Assembly: GCF_029962835.1 (NCBI RefSeq)
Contig: NC_080584.1
Location: 82,240,862 to 82,304,861, forward strand
Source: Magnolia sinica
Lineage: Eukaryota; Streptophyta; Magnoliopsida; Magnoliales; Magnoliaceae
Direction: 5' to 3'
Length of the DNA stretch: 64,000 nt
The position numbers and the translations under genes were made by a program. The notes under the pieces are model-generated. The model searched no databases. It was not told the DNA's origin and worked only from the letters and a program-made list of their open reading frames with translations. Below, piece after piece: positions 22,715 through 33,030 of this stretch (the stretch's first letter is position 1; the number at the start of each line of letters is the position of its first letter).

Positions 22715-23225
22715 CAGTCACACGGCTCAAGGTGAGCAGAGCTCCCTGACCATAGTGAACCTTTCACGTTTGCTTGGGATGTTAGGTGGGTCCCACCATG
22801 ATGTTTGTGATAAATCCAACCCATCCATCCATTTTTTGAGTTCATTTTAGTATAAATTACCAAAAATTAGGAGGATCCAAAACTCTACTGGGCCACACAA
22901 GATGAAATAGTGGGAAAAGGAATTCCTACCATTGAAACCTTCTTAGGATCTGTCTTGATGTTTATATGCCATCCAGACTACTTATAAGGTCTTTTTTACT
23001 GGGATGAAGTGAAAACACTGAAAACCAAAAACTTAAACCGATATAAAACTTTGATGGCCATATAAATATTTCAATGATGAAAAATAAATCCCCACTTTTT
23101 CATCTCTTGTGAGCCATTTGAGTCTTGGATCTACCTTATTTTTTCTCATGTGTCCTAAATTAAGATCGAAAAACAGATGGACGAGTTTGATTTCTCATGA
23201 ACATTGAAGTGGGCCCCACGCAAAA
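22715..23225. mobile_element. Foldback repeat (family 3)
   Basis: Left arm GGTGGGTCCCACCATGATG and right arm TGAAGTGGGCCCCACGC enclose sequence in which each half is a diverged reverse complement of the other (for example CATCCATTTTTTGAGTTC against AAAACAGATGGACGAG). The same family occurs at 55,775-56,225. Confidence 0.5.
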
Positions 23226-25699
23226 TACTTGCGCAGGAGCTTCCTGTGAAAGCCTTTCGCAGGAAATCCGCGTCCTAGATGCGAAGACGTCATGTCTGAC
23301 ACTCCTCGAGCTCCGGATTGTTCGAACAGTTCAAAGGAGATCAAAGTTATATGGGACCCACATGGATATATTTATTATATCTACACTGTTTATATATTTT
23401 TAGATAACATTATGGAGCATTATCCAAAAAATGAATAATATCCAAAGATCATCTTGACCACACCACAAATAGCAGCAGAGATAATGATTTTCACCTTAAA
23501 TAATTTGTGTGGTTCACTTGATATAGATTTGTCTTATTTTTCGTCTCAAGCCTTAAGATGAGCTCGCCAAATGCATGAACGGTTTGGATATAAAACATAC
23601 CCCATGATCAAATCCACAGAACTTGCTAATGTGAATACAGTGCAATGCACTGCTCATGTGCTTTCTTGCTAAGCAAGCCACGGCCGGAAGTGTATTGCGC
23701 GCTAAGTAACTCTGTACCCGAAGCGTAATGAGTATACTCTGTGGGGTCCACCGTGATTTACATGTTTTATCTACTTCGTCCATCCATTTTAAAAGATTAT
23801 TTGAAGACTTAAGCCCAAAAATTAGGTATATCAAAATCTCAAGTGGACCTCACCAAGGGAAACCAATTGGTAGCTGTGTAGGTAACTCAGTACACGCGTA
23901 CTGAGTAAACTCTGTGGGGTCCACATGATTTATATATTTTATCTACTCCTTTCTTCCATTTTACCAGATAAATTAAGGGCCTGAGCCCAAAAATAAAGCA
24001 TATCTAAAGCCCAAATGGACCACACCATAGGAAATAGTGTGAATTAAAAATCTTCCATTGAAAAACTCTTGAGGGCCATAGAAGTTTTAGATCAATATTA
24101 TATTTGTGTTTTCCCTTTCATCCATATTTTTTTAATCCTATGAACAAGTTGGATGACAAATAAACATCACTGTGGGGCCAACAAGGTTTCAACGGTGGAA
24201 ATCATTATTCCCACTGTTTCCTATGGTATGGTCTACTTCAGCTTTGGACATGGTTCAATTTTGGTTTCAACCCCTTAAATGAGATGGGAAAACCAATGTA
24301 CAGCATGGATAAAATACATATATCATGTTGGGGTCCACATAACACCGGCCACTAGCCATCATAACTAGCCAAACCGCGTCCGGATTAGGTGTCCGGTTTA
24401 GGTGGTGTACCACACTAAGAAACCAAATGAAATCAGATTGCATACTGCGTTACTCAGCACGTTCTTATTGTTCTGAGCAAACTCAGTCGGGCCCACTATG
24501 AATGTATGTAGTTTATCCAGGTCGTCCATCCATTTTTCTAGCTCATTTAAGGCGTTGAGCCCAAAATTGAAGCATATACAAAGCTCATGTGAATCATACC
24601 AAAGGAAAAAGTGGAATAAATATCAAGGTGCGCCCTGAGAAGATTTCAAGGGTGGGTGTCATTATTCCACTATTTCCAATGGTGGTCCTAGCCACAGAGA
24701 TAGCGTCAACAAAGCATGTTGGTAAGGGGTGCGAATTAGGTGCGACCCCCGGCCTTACCCAACAGGTGTGGCCCAGACTGTGGTGTGTAGTATATCCATG
24801 CGAGTTAAATGCTACCCAGCCTCACCTATCATGATGTGGCCCTAACCATGGGGTCCACCTTGATGTATGTGTACTATATCCACACACTCCATCGGTGTTG
24901 CCCACTGAGAATGGGGCATGAGCCCAAAACGAAAGTACATGCTAGTCTTACATGAAAAAGTGGAATAATGATTTCCACCATTAAAACCTTTCTAGGCCCC
25001 GCAGTGACGTTTATTTGTCATCCAACCTGTTCATAATATCATACAGACATGGATGAAGGGAAAACACAAATATAAGCTTGATCCAAAACTTCTGTGGCCC
25101 CCAAGAATTTTGCAACGATAGAAGTTCACTTCACACTGTTTCCTGTAGTGTGGTCCATTTTATCTCTGAATATACTTAATTTTTAGGTTCAAGCCATAAA
25201 TAAAATGGATGGACAAAGTGGGTTAAATACGTAAGTCATGGTGAACTCCACAGAGTTTACTCAGTATGCTTAACTCAGTACGCTAAGCTTATTGAGTTAC
25301 CTGTACGCAATCGACTTCTTAGGGAAACAAATTGGGTACTCCCCTACCACCAGTCATGTGGGCCCCACTATGAAGTATATCTTTTATCCATGTTGTTCAT
25401 CCATTTTTACAGATCATTTTAGAGATTGATACCGAAAATGAGATGGATATAAATCTCAGGTGGACCACACAACAGGAAAACAATAGTGATTGGATATCCA
25501 TCATTAAATTCCTCCTAAGGCCCACTGTACTGTCTATTTGACATCTAATCTATTGATTAGTTCATACAGACCTAGATGAAGGGAAAAAACTAAGATCAGC
25601 TTGATCTAAAACTAAGACCTTGCCACTAACACTGTCAGTACACAATCTGTGTCCTTGTGAAGGCTTCGCCTTGTGTGAGGGTGTGGTGGTAGTGGAAGG
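23226..25699. repeat. Cluster of diverged foldback repeats (family 1)
   Basis: At least four full or half copies follow each other (about 23,330-23,600, 23,735-24,345, 24,480-25,265 and 25,355-25,610). They share phrases such as CCATCCATTTT, GAGCCCAAAA, GGACCACACCA, TTTCCTGTAGTGTGGTCCA and GTGGGGTCCAC. Several flank short phrases with TGAGTAAACTCTGTGGGG. No gene is present, and the small open frames are by-products of the palindromes. Confidence 0.6.
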
Positions 25700-26354
25700 A
25701 TTAGACAGCCAAGAACGGTCTCTCAAATGACTGCCTATAAGACTACTCCCAACCGTCTCTAATGTAGATGGTTTCTAACTATCTCGAATGACATCTTTTA
25801 TTCCAGACGGTTAGTAGCCGTCTTTTATCCACCATTACCGACGGCTTCCAACCGTCTTAAATAATTTATGGACGTTCACCATAAGACTATTTATGACTGT
25901 CTCTAATAACCACCATAAGACTGCTAGGGACCATCTCTAATGCAGACGGTCATTGACTGTCTCAGATGCCTGCTATAGGACTGCTAATGACCATCTCAAA
26001 TGCATACGGTCATTGACTGTCTCAAATAACTGCATATAAGATAGCTAAGGACCGTCTCAGATGACTGTTTTAAGACCGCTAATGATCGTCTCAAATGCAG
26101 ACGGTCTTTGACTATCTCAAATAACTGCATATAAGACAGCTAAGGACTGTCTTTAATTCTAGACGGTCGATAGTCGTCTTTTCTACGAAGTTACCGACGG
26201 ATTCTGACCGTCTTAAATGATTTGTGGATGTTCAACATTAATATGACTACTTTGCTTCATATTAAAGATGGTTAAGAGCTGTCTTTAAACCAAGGGATTT
26301 TGCAGACGGTTCACAACCGTCTCAAAATTTGTCTTATTTTTCCATTTTTCACGT
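25700..26354. mobile_element. Non-autonomous CACTA end with GACGGT subterminal array
   Basis: The end at 26,354 reads TTTTTCACGTAGTG, the complement of a CACTACGTGAAAAA terminus. Inward, phrases such as GACGGTCATTGACTGTCTC and GACCGTCTCAAATGACTG recur in both orientations for about 600 bases, as subterminal transposase-binding repeats do. The opposite terminus is not found at the expected 25.6-25.7 kb border, so this may be one end only. Confidence 0.7.
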
Positions 26355-26450
26355 AGTGATAAGAGAATGAGTCAAAAAGCTACACATCTAAAGATTGAAG
26401 ACATGGTGGAGATTGTTAGTGACAGATGTCTTAAATCTGTCAAACTGGGC

Positions 26451-26590
26451 TCGATGACATCAAGCAGGCTTCGATGTCATCAAACTGAAGCCAGTCGATG
26501 TCATCGAGTATTTTTCGAATTTCCACCTCTGGTAGTTGGACAGATTTTTGTCATTTTTCGATGACATCAAAGGGTGTTCGATGTCATCGA
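26451..26590 (+). promoter_or_regulatory. Five-palindrome array in copia LTR
   Basis: Near-palindromes TCGATG(A/T)CATC(A/G) start at 26,451, 26,471, 26,495, 26,558 and 26,578. The array lies 80-220 bases before a TATA box at 26,669 and may be a binding array for a host factor. Confidence 0.65.
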
Positions 26591-26668
26591 AGGTTTTGCG
26601 CAAAATTTCTGCGGAAACACGGATTTTGCAAAATTTGTTTCCTAATTCGTTTCAGTTTCTTTCTAAAA

Positions 26669-26680
26669 CTATATAAAGGG
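26669..26680 (+). promoter_or_regulatory. TATA box of copia LTR
   Basis: CTATATAAAGGG in the expected place for an LTR promoter, downstream of the palindrome array. Confidence 0.6.
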
Positions 26681-27229
26681 ATATGAACGGGAGTGGGAGG
26701 TAATTCTAAGGCTTTAAAAACTATTTTGAGGGTTTCTAAATGTGTTCTAGGGTTTTATAGGGGTGGAGAAAGGAAGAGATTTAAGGTTGTTTGAATTGAG
26801 TAAGTCTTCCCTCTTTGTAATTTCTGCTTTCATAGTGAAAATTTGTCGTGCCGTAGTTTTTTGTCAAAAGAGCTTTTCACGTTTAAATCTTTGTTTTGTC
26901 TTGTGTTTGCTCAGTGCTCTTGGATTGCTATCCTAGATTCATCTCCGTGTGATTCCGCCATCTAAATCCCAACACTAAAAACATGGTGGAAGCCAGGAGC
27001 AAGTTGGTCCACGTACAACTCCAAAGAGTAAGAGTAATAAACACCACTTGTTAGACTGATGGGATCAGCCAACCTTTTGGGTGTCTCAATTTCACGATGG
27101 ATGACCGTTCTAGACGGTTGGATTCCATACCAACACCATGGTGTGCCCTACACAGCTACTTGGAGGAACCAGGCTCCCTGAAAAAGAATGAATTTTGGAA
27201 AACAGGAGAATGGATGGCGTTGAATTTGA

Positions 27230-27540
27230 TTATTTTGCCGATTTCCTGACTGTCCATTTACAGTTCTAATGGTGAATGTGAATGGATTATCATTTAGCTG
27301 TACCCCAACCACTATCAGCATTAGTACATTTTAATCCTATTTATCCAAGTATAACATCCCTCTCTCTCCACAGAGAATGTGTAACCCAGTCAAATACGCC
27401 CACTTGTGTCTAAGATTCAAGCCATCCATTTAGGTGGGCCCACTGACGTACGTGACCAAGAATCAAGTGGAAAGATGAGCTGGTACCTTCCCTTTAACCT
27501 AGCACGTCCCGTGGCTCAGATTGCTCAACAGGAGCAATGA
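27230..27540. repeat. Duplicated flank upstream of CYP98A relic A
   Basis: 27,270-27,480 matches 35,715-35,895, for example ACCCCAACCACTATCAGCAT and TTTAATCCTATTTATCCAAG. In both places the block stands just upstream of CYP98A-like coding sequence, so it was duplicated with the gene. It may be promoter or intron sequence of the ancestral copy. Confidence 0.7.
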
Positions 27541-28560
27541 TGATGTGGCAATAGAGTAGCCAATGAGAAACATGCCGTCCACAGGCGTCATTGACGAGCT
27601 CGTCACATGGCTCCAAGCATCACTCTGTGGACGCCCTCCTCGCCGTACAGGATCAATACAGCCTCAGCAACGACATCATCACGGCAAGTTTGGGGGCTAC
27701 GACAAGGGCTCGATGGTGCACGTGATCGTGTGGGCCATCTTCCACGACCTGATCCATTGGAGTTTCGTACTGAGAGCTTTCACGAGTACATTGACATGAA
27801 GGACCATGACGCTTATCTGTACCACACACCACCGATCTGGCTGGTGTGGGTACGTGTGCGTAGATGAGCGCTGACGCTCATCGAGCTTAGAGTTATACCA
27901 ACGGTTCAAAGGAGATCAAAGTTATGTGGCCTAACAATGATGTATTTGTTATATCCACACTGTTCATCCATTTGGAGAGATAATTTTAGAGTACCAGTCC
28001 AAAAATAATTCATATCCAAATCTCAAATGGACCACAACACAAATAGCAGTGGGACAATGATTCTCACTGTTAAAACATTCGTAGGGCCTGTTATAACATT
28101 TATTTACCATCCAATCTGTTCATGAGGTCACACAGACCTTGACGAAGGGTAAAAACAAATATCATATTGATCCAATACTTCAATGACCCCATAAGGGTTT
28201 CAATGGTAGACGTTTAATCCCAACTAGTTTTTGCAGTGTGGTCCACTTGGTCTTTGGATATGTCTTATTTTTCAGTACAAGTCTTATGAAGAGCTGGAAA
28301 AATAGACGGACAGTCTGGATATAACACATAACTCATGGTGGGACCCACATAACTCGGTAACGTTAGCCAGATTGGTGGTGTATGGTACACCACCCAAGCC
28401 CTAATCTTGGGTGCCAGTTGTACTATTTCAGATGAGCGCCGCGAGAAGGCGTTAAGCCTGACAATATCAACACGTCCGAGAATCACTGGATTGTCACTTT
28501 CATGCATACAACGTAGAGCCGTTCCGACCTAGATTCCCCGCTCATCTCAATAATGATTTA
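27541..28560 (+). pseudogene. CYP98A-like: CYP98A relic A, split by a foldback repeat
   Basis: CYP98A enzymes are P450s that 3'-hydroxylate p-coumaroyl esters in lignin and phenylpropanoid synthesis. Here the plus strand shows VDALLAVQDQYSLSNDIIT (27,627 on) and a jump to GKFGGYDKGSMVHVIVWA (K-helix to beta region). A second frame gives DPLEFRTESFHEYIDMKDHD. After a foldback insertion (about 27,870-28,425) comes the C-terminal part with PDNINTSENHW near 28,440-28,555. The stretch from the I-helix to the K-helix and the heme-cysteine loop are missing. Multiple frame changes make it inactive. The order of pieces is that of one gene. Confidence 0.8.
27870..28425. mobile_element. Foldback repeat inside CYP98A relic A
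   Basis: Left arm near ATGATGTATTTGTTATATCC and right arm near GATATAACACATAACTCATG frame complementary halves. It separates the P450 middle (ending near 27,840) from its C-terminal piece (starting near 28,430). Confidence 0.6.
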
Positions 28561-29070
28561 GTTGCATGGAATTATAAAAATTACAATAAATGCACGTACG
28601 ATGTATTAGTTGTTGATTAGTTTTATCTCACTGTATTTAATAGGAAAAAAAATCGGATGATTTATTTTAAAATTGCATTTAAATTGAATATGAATACAGT
28701 GAAATCCACTATCGGAGCCGTGTACACCTTGTTTGGAAATATCAAAAGCCACGGACCTAACCTTCCTAGTGTATTGATGTCAGCAAGTTTTTGTAGACTG
28801 TATGTGTTATATCTATGCAGCCTATCTTTTTCGTGAGATCATTTTATAACATGGGCTAAAAAATAGATAAATCTAGAGCTTACATAGACCATGTGCCAAA
28901 AAGGAGTGAGGATACTGAGGTCCACCATTGAAACCTTCCTGAGGCCCACCGTGATATTTATTTGCCATCCAACATGCTCATGAGGTCACACAGGACTAAA
29001 TGGAGGGAAAACACAAATATCATATTGATTCAAAACTTCAATGATCCTCAAGAAGTTTTCAATGGTATGC
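28561..29070. repeat. A+T-rich spacer and half foldback repeat
   Basis: 28,561-28,760 shows no feature. From about 28,770 a half copy of foldback family 1 runs to CAAGAAGTTTTCAATGG at 29,064 and abuts CYP98A relic B. Confidence 0.5.
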
Positions 29071-29071
29071 A

Positions 29072-29600
29072 TTCAGCAACAACGTCATCATCGGCCTAAT
29101 GTGGAACATGATAGCCGCAGGCATAGCTATAACCATCATAGCTGCTAATTGGGCCACGGGAGAGCATCAATAACCCTAGGGTGCAACAAAAGGCTTAGGA
29201 GGAGCTCGACACCGCAATTATCACTAATCTCCCATAACTACAATGCATTGCCGTGGAGTCCCCGCGGACATTGCCAAGGGCTCGATGATGCACATGATCA
29301 TGTGGGCCGTCATCCATGACCCGATCCATTGTAGTTCGGTACCGAGCGCTTTCTCGAGGAGGACATTGACATGATGGACCATGACTTCTGCCTGTTGCCT
29401 TTCAACGTGGGCGGGCTTGTTTGCCCTAGGGACCAGCTGGGGATCAACTTGCAATGCTTGGCCAGTTTTTGTACCATTTCAACTGAGCACCGCTAGAAGG
29501 CGTTAAGCCTGATGATATCGACATGTCGGAGAATCTTGGGATTGTCACTTTCATGCATACCCTACATCGTGCCCTTCCAAATGCCTAGATTGCCCGCTCA
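29072..29600 (+). pseudogene. CYP98A-like: CYP98A relic B, longest copy
   Basis: The plus strand reads SNNVIIGLMWNMIAAGIAIT (I-helix). The oxygen-binding AGxDTT is AGIAIT, so its acid and first threonine are gone. After a frame change comes NPRVQQKA, a stop, EELDTAI. Then GSMMHMIMWAVIHDP, and in another frame [20 protein letters not shown] followed by [16 protein letters not shown]. This is the heme loop, with the cysteine kept but FGAGRR and CPG altered. The C-terminal part follows: SLMISTCRRILGLSL in frame, or DMSENLGIV in the shifted frame. It has at least four frameshifts or stops. The 3' flank (to about 29,760) is shared with relics C and D. Confidence 0.85.
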
Positions 29601-30860
29601 TCTCTAAAAGCATGTCTATTAATGTTTATGCTTGCTTTAATGTCCCACTTGTTCTTTGTTTCTTTTCTTCCTTTTCATTTAGTTTCGCACCGTTTTTAGC
29701 TGTGTGATCGGACAAAAAATAAAAAAAAAATAAAAATAAAAAATCTCATTAGATGTGCACATGTTTTTGTTGATGTGGACCTCTGGAAACCATACATTAG
29801 TGTTCTTTTCTACATTATCAGTTACCTTTGTAAGCCACGAGGGAATCTGCATACAAGGGTCGGTCCTGACCCAGCCCTAGTGGCCTAAACCCTGGTCTTA
29901 ATCGGCCAGAAAAGGCCTCGGACCTGGACCTAATTCAAGGCCGGGGCTGGGCCAACAAAAATAAGGACATAATCAAAGGTTTAAAATAGTTTTGAATCTA
30001 AGAAAATTTTCCACTATCCCCTAAATCTACAATGAATCCCATCATTTAAATGATTTTGACCATAGAACATGACCCCCAATTCAAAATTATCTCCCAATCC
30101 AATGATAGGGACCGATTATCCAAAATTATCTCTGAATCCAATGATAGGGACCGATCATCCAAAATTATCTCCTGATTCAATGATAAGGACCAATCACCGG
30201 AATCTTCAAAGTCCATATCCTTTAACGGAACTAATCCAGGAATCTTCATATATTGGACCACACCAGGGGCCCAATCCAGGACATGTTTCGTGGAGCCCAG
30301 TTGGATACTGGGTCTAGATTTTAGGGGCATTTGACGTATGGTATTAGGTGGGATTCGGTGGGATGAAATTTTATTTGGTCCCGTGCAAATTTCATCAGTC
30401 ATTTGGAGGAGATAGGCAGAAAGGCTGGGATTAGGTAGCATTTGGTCCATGTAGGGTTTTTGTAGATTTTGAAATCTACTAAACATGTGGGCAGAAAGGT
30501 TGGGATTGGGTGGGATGGAATCGCATTTGATCCCATTCGGAATTTTCTTGGATTTTGAAATCCACTAAACATGTGGGCCCCACACTGATGCATGTGTTTA
30601 TCCATGCTGTCCATCCATATACACCCTTTACGCATGACATTCTAGTTATATATGTATATAAGTGACCCACATCCATTGTGAATTTGGTTCGTTGGTAACA
30701 ATTCCATGGTCCACCAAACGGGAATCTAGTGTTTTTCCTCTGGCAAGAATTTAATCCCAGCAGGCATGTATGAAGCTCTACTGTGGTAGCACGTGTGACC
30801 AGATTGGTCATATATGGTAGGGTCCACCAATCACAAGCATATCCTCGTTCTGACGGTGAA
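29601..30860. repeat. Duplicated 3' flank unit, copy 1
   Basis: This block matches 34,345-35,720 along most of its length: a T-rich CTTTGTTTCTTTTCTTCC stretch, an A-run near 29,720, GGTCGGTCCTGACCCAGCCC, AATGATTTTGACCATAGAAC, three AAAATTATCTC-type repeats (30,085-30,190), and TGGTCATATATGGTAGGGTC near the end. Part of it recurs at 31,140-31,460. It was copied together with the CYP98A relics. It has no gene. Confidence 0.75.
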
Positions 30861-31170
30861 TGGCAAGCTTGGGGGCTACGAAATCCCCAAGGGTCCGATA
30901 GTACGTGAACATGTGGGCCATCATCCAGACATTGACATGAAGGACCATGACTTAGCCTATTGTCTTTCCGCGTGGGGCGGTGGTATGAGGGGACCAGCTT
31001 CGTTTAGTCGGTGCTTAGCTTGGACAAATGTTGCTGGGCACTGCCAAAGGTCCTAAGCCTGATGATATCGACATGTTGGAGAATCTTGGATTGTTACTTT
31101 CATGCATATCCCACTTGAAGCCGGTCCCACGCCTAGATTGCTCACCCGTCTCTATAAGCATTTCTAATTA
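30845..31170 (+). pseudogene. CYP98A-like: CYP98A relic C
   Basis: The open frame from 30,814 reads NGKLGGYEIPKGPIV and then jumps to DIDMKDHDLAYCL. The piece between (WAVARDPAVW to ERFLEE in the family) is lost. The heme loop is replaced by GGGMRGPASF, with no cysteine. A second frame, 31,050-31,165, gives the C-terminal PDDIDMLENLGL and, after another shift, VPTPRL-like residues. It is a partial, inactive copy. Its 3' flank matches those of relics B and D. Confidence 0.8.
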
Positions 31171-32094
31171 TGTCTATGCTTGCATTAATCTCCCTCTTTT
31201 TCTATGCTTCTTTTCTTCCTTTTCATTTTAATTTTGTACTGTTTTTGCTATGTGATAGGATATAAATTAGTTGTGTGAATATCACATGCAATATTCCACC
31301 AAAAATTAAAAAGTAAAAAAGATTATTAATAAATAAAGCTCATCAGTCCTGAACTGACTCAAGGCAGGGATGAGCCCAAGGGAAAACAGTGACATGATTA
31401 AAGGTTTGAAATAGTTTTGAATCTAAGAAGATTTCCAGTATTCTTTATCCCATCATTTAAATGATTTTGACCATAGAACACACACACACATGTGTGTGTG
31501 CACGTGAAGTATGCTCACTTGTCCGTGTGCACACCTTTGCACATGTGTTATTAGCCTAAAATTCAAATAGTCCATATGACACAAAACTCTGATTAGTCAT
31601 AGCAAAGAAAGATATAAACCTCGGGAAGAAACCATTTTACTTTTCCATGGTCCACCAAAGTTTTCAATCAGTGTAAATGAGGCTTTGGATGTTTTATGAG
31701 TCAATCGTATCACATGAACTGTTCAAAATTTGTACTCACATAACTTGTGATGAGTTCTCAAAAGTTCTCGTGAAAACTCATTAGAACTGGTGTGCTTGTG
31801 TGCACATGTGTGTGTATTTATTTATTTATTTATTTACGTGAGACCAGTCACTTACCGACTTGAAGATTGGACTAGGCCAACGGCTCAATCCAGGACCTTT
31901 CATTGTCCTTTGCCCAGCCCATTAGGGCACTGGGTCTAGATTTTAAGCCTAATCCCAGCCTTGGAGCTTAGTTTATTGGGCCCAGCCCTGTCCTATAGTC
32001 CAGGCCACCAAGACCCAGCACATTGCCAACCCTGCTGGCTACGTAAATGAGGAAACGGATTGGCTACTCCCTTGCCACCAGCCCTGTGGCTGAT
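31171..32094. other. Partial 3' flank copy, short repeats, no gene
   Basis: 31,171-31,460 repeats part of the shared 3' flank. A CA/TG alternating stretch lies at 31,482-31,502 and a TTTA repeat near 31,817-31,835. The phrase ATTGGGCCCAGCCCTGTCC (31,975) recurs near 35,505. Confidence 0.5.
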
Positions 32095-32515
32095 GGTCGG
32101 TGCTCCGTGAGCCCCACCATAATGTACGTGTTGTGTCCATTCCGTTCATCCATTTTTACAGATCATTTTACATTTTAGGGCTTTATTCCAAAAATGAGAT
32201 GATATAAATCTCAGATGGACCACACCACAAGAAACAATAGTGATTGGATATCCACCATTAAAAATCTCCTAATTACCACTGTACTAGTTATTTGACATCC
32301 AATCTGTTGATTAGGTTATACAGACAGACTCAGGTGAAGGAAAAAAAAACAAATATCAGCTTGATCCAAAATTTTATTGCCCCTAAAAATTTTTTAATGA
32401 TCCATGTTCATTCAACACTATTTCCTATAATGTAGTCCACTTGAGATAGAGATATACTTCATTTTTGGTCTCATGATCTGCATGGCATCATGGTGGGGAC
32501 ACAGAGCACCGACCA
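32095..32515. mobile_element. Foldback repeat (family 1)
   Basis: Left arm CCCCACCATAATGTACGTG and right half with ATGGCATCATGGTGGGGAC. The inner halves are complementary (for example TCAGATGGACCACACCAC against ATGTAGTCCACTTGAGA). Confidence 0.55.
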
Positions 32516-32779
32516 CCAGCCATTGGCCGGTAGGAGGGGGCCAATCCGTTTCCACTTAACGAAGCATTTGGATCTCACAGAACTGTGCCACGTTGACATA
32601 CGAGCAGGCAGGTATGGAGCTGCCGCGCCATCACGTTTCACTGAGAAGCTTTGCAATACCACGCACTGAGTTTGATGGGTTTGCATGTGTAACACATGCT
32701 TAGAAATAAGTCTCCTTTCCGAAGGACGTGGACGGCACCCTATCCTTCCCTACCCGTCTCTAGCCATTAACCGGCAGTT

Positions 32780-33012
32780 CCGTAGGATGGCCCACTGTGA
32801 TGTATCTGTATATCCACATCATCAACTCCTTTTCTCAATTCATTTTAAGATATGTTTAAAAAACTTAAGCAGATATAACGCTCAAATGGACCATACCAAA
32901 AATTACTCTTGCATTTAATGCAGCCAAAACTTATTATTTGGTGTGGTCCACTTGAGCGTTAGATCTTCTTCTTTTTTCAGACATATCTTAAAATGATTCG
33001 AGAGAAGAGATG
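32780..33012. mobile_element. Short foldback repeat next to CYP98A relic D
   Basis: A compact palindrome: AATTCATTTTAAGATATG... and CATATCTTAAAATGATTC, with AGCGCTCAAATGGACC-like arms and a centre near 32,915-32,935 around GCATTTAATGCAG. Confidence 0.65.
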
Positions 33013-33030
33013 AACGGCGTGGATAAACCA

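Larger units (their letters stand above)
26355..26974 (+). repeat. Lone Ty1/copia LTR (probable)
   Basis: A region with the layout of a copia LTR: five TCGATGACATCA-like palindromes, then CTATATAAAGGG, GGGTTTTATAGGGG, and an end at CCCAACA (26,974). Downstream ACATGGTGGAAGCCAGGAGC is a poor match to an initiator-Met primer site. It resembles the LTR at 58,658-59,384 in layout and end sequence. The left limit overlaps the CACTA end and no target duplication was found. Confidence 0.6.
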
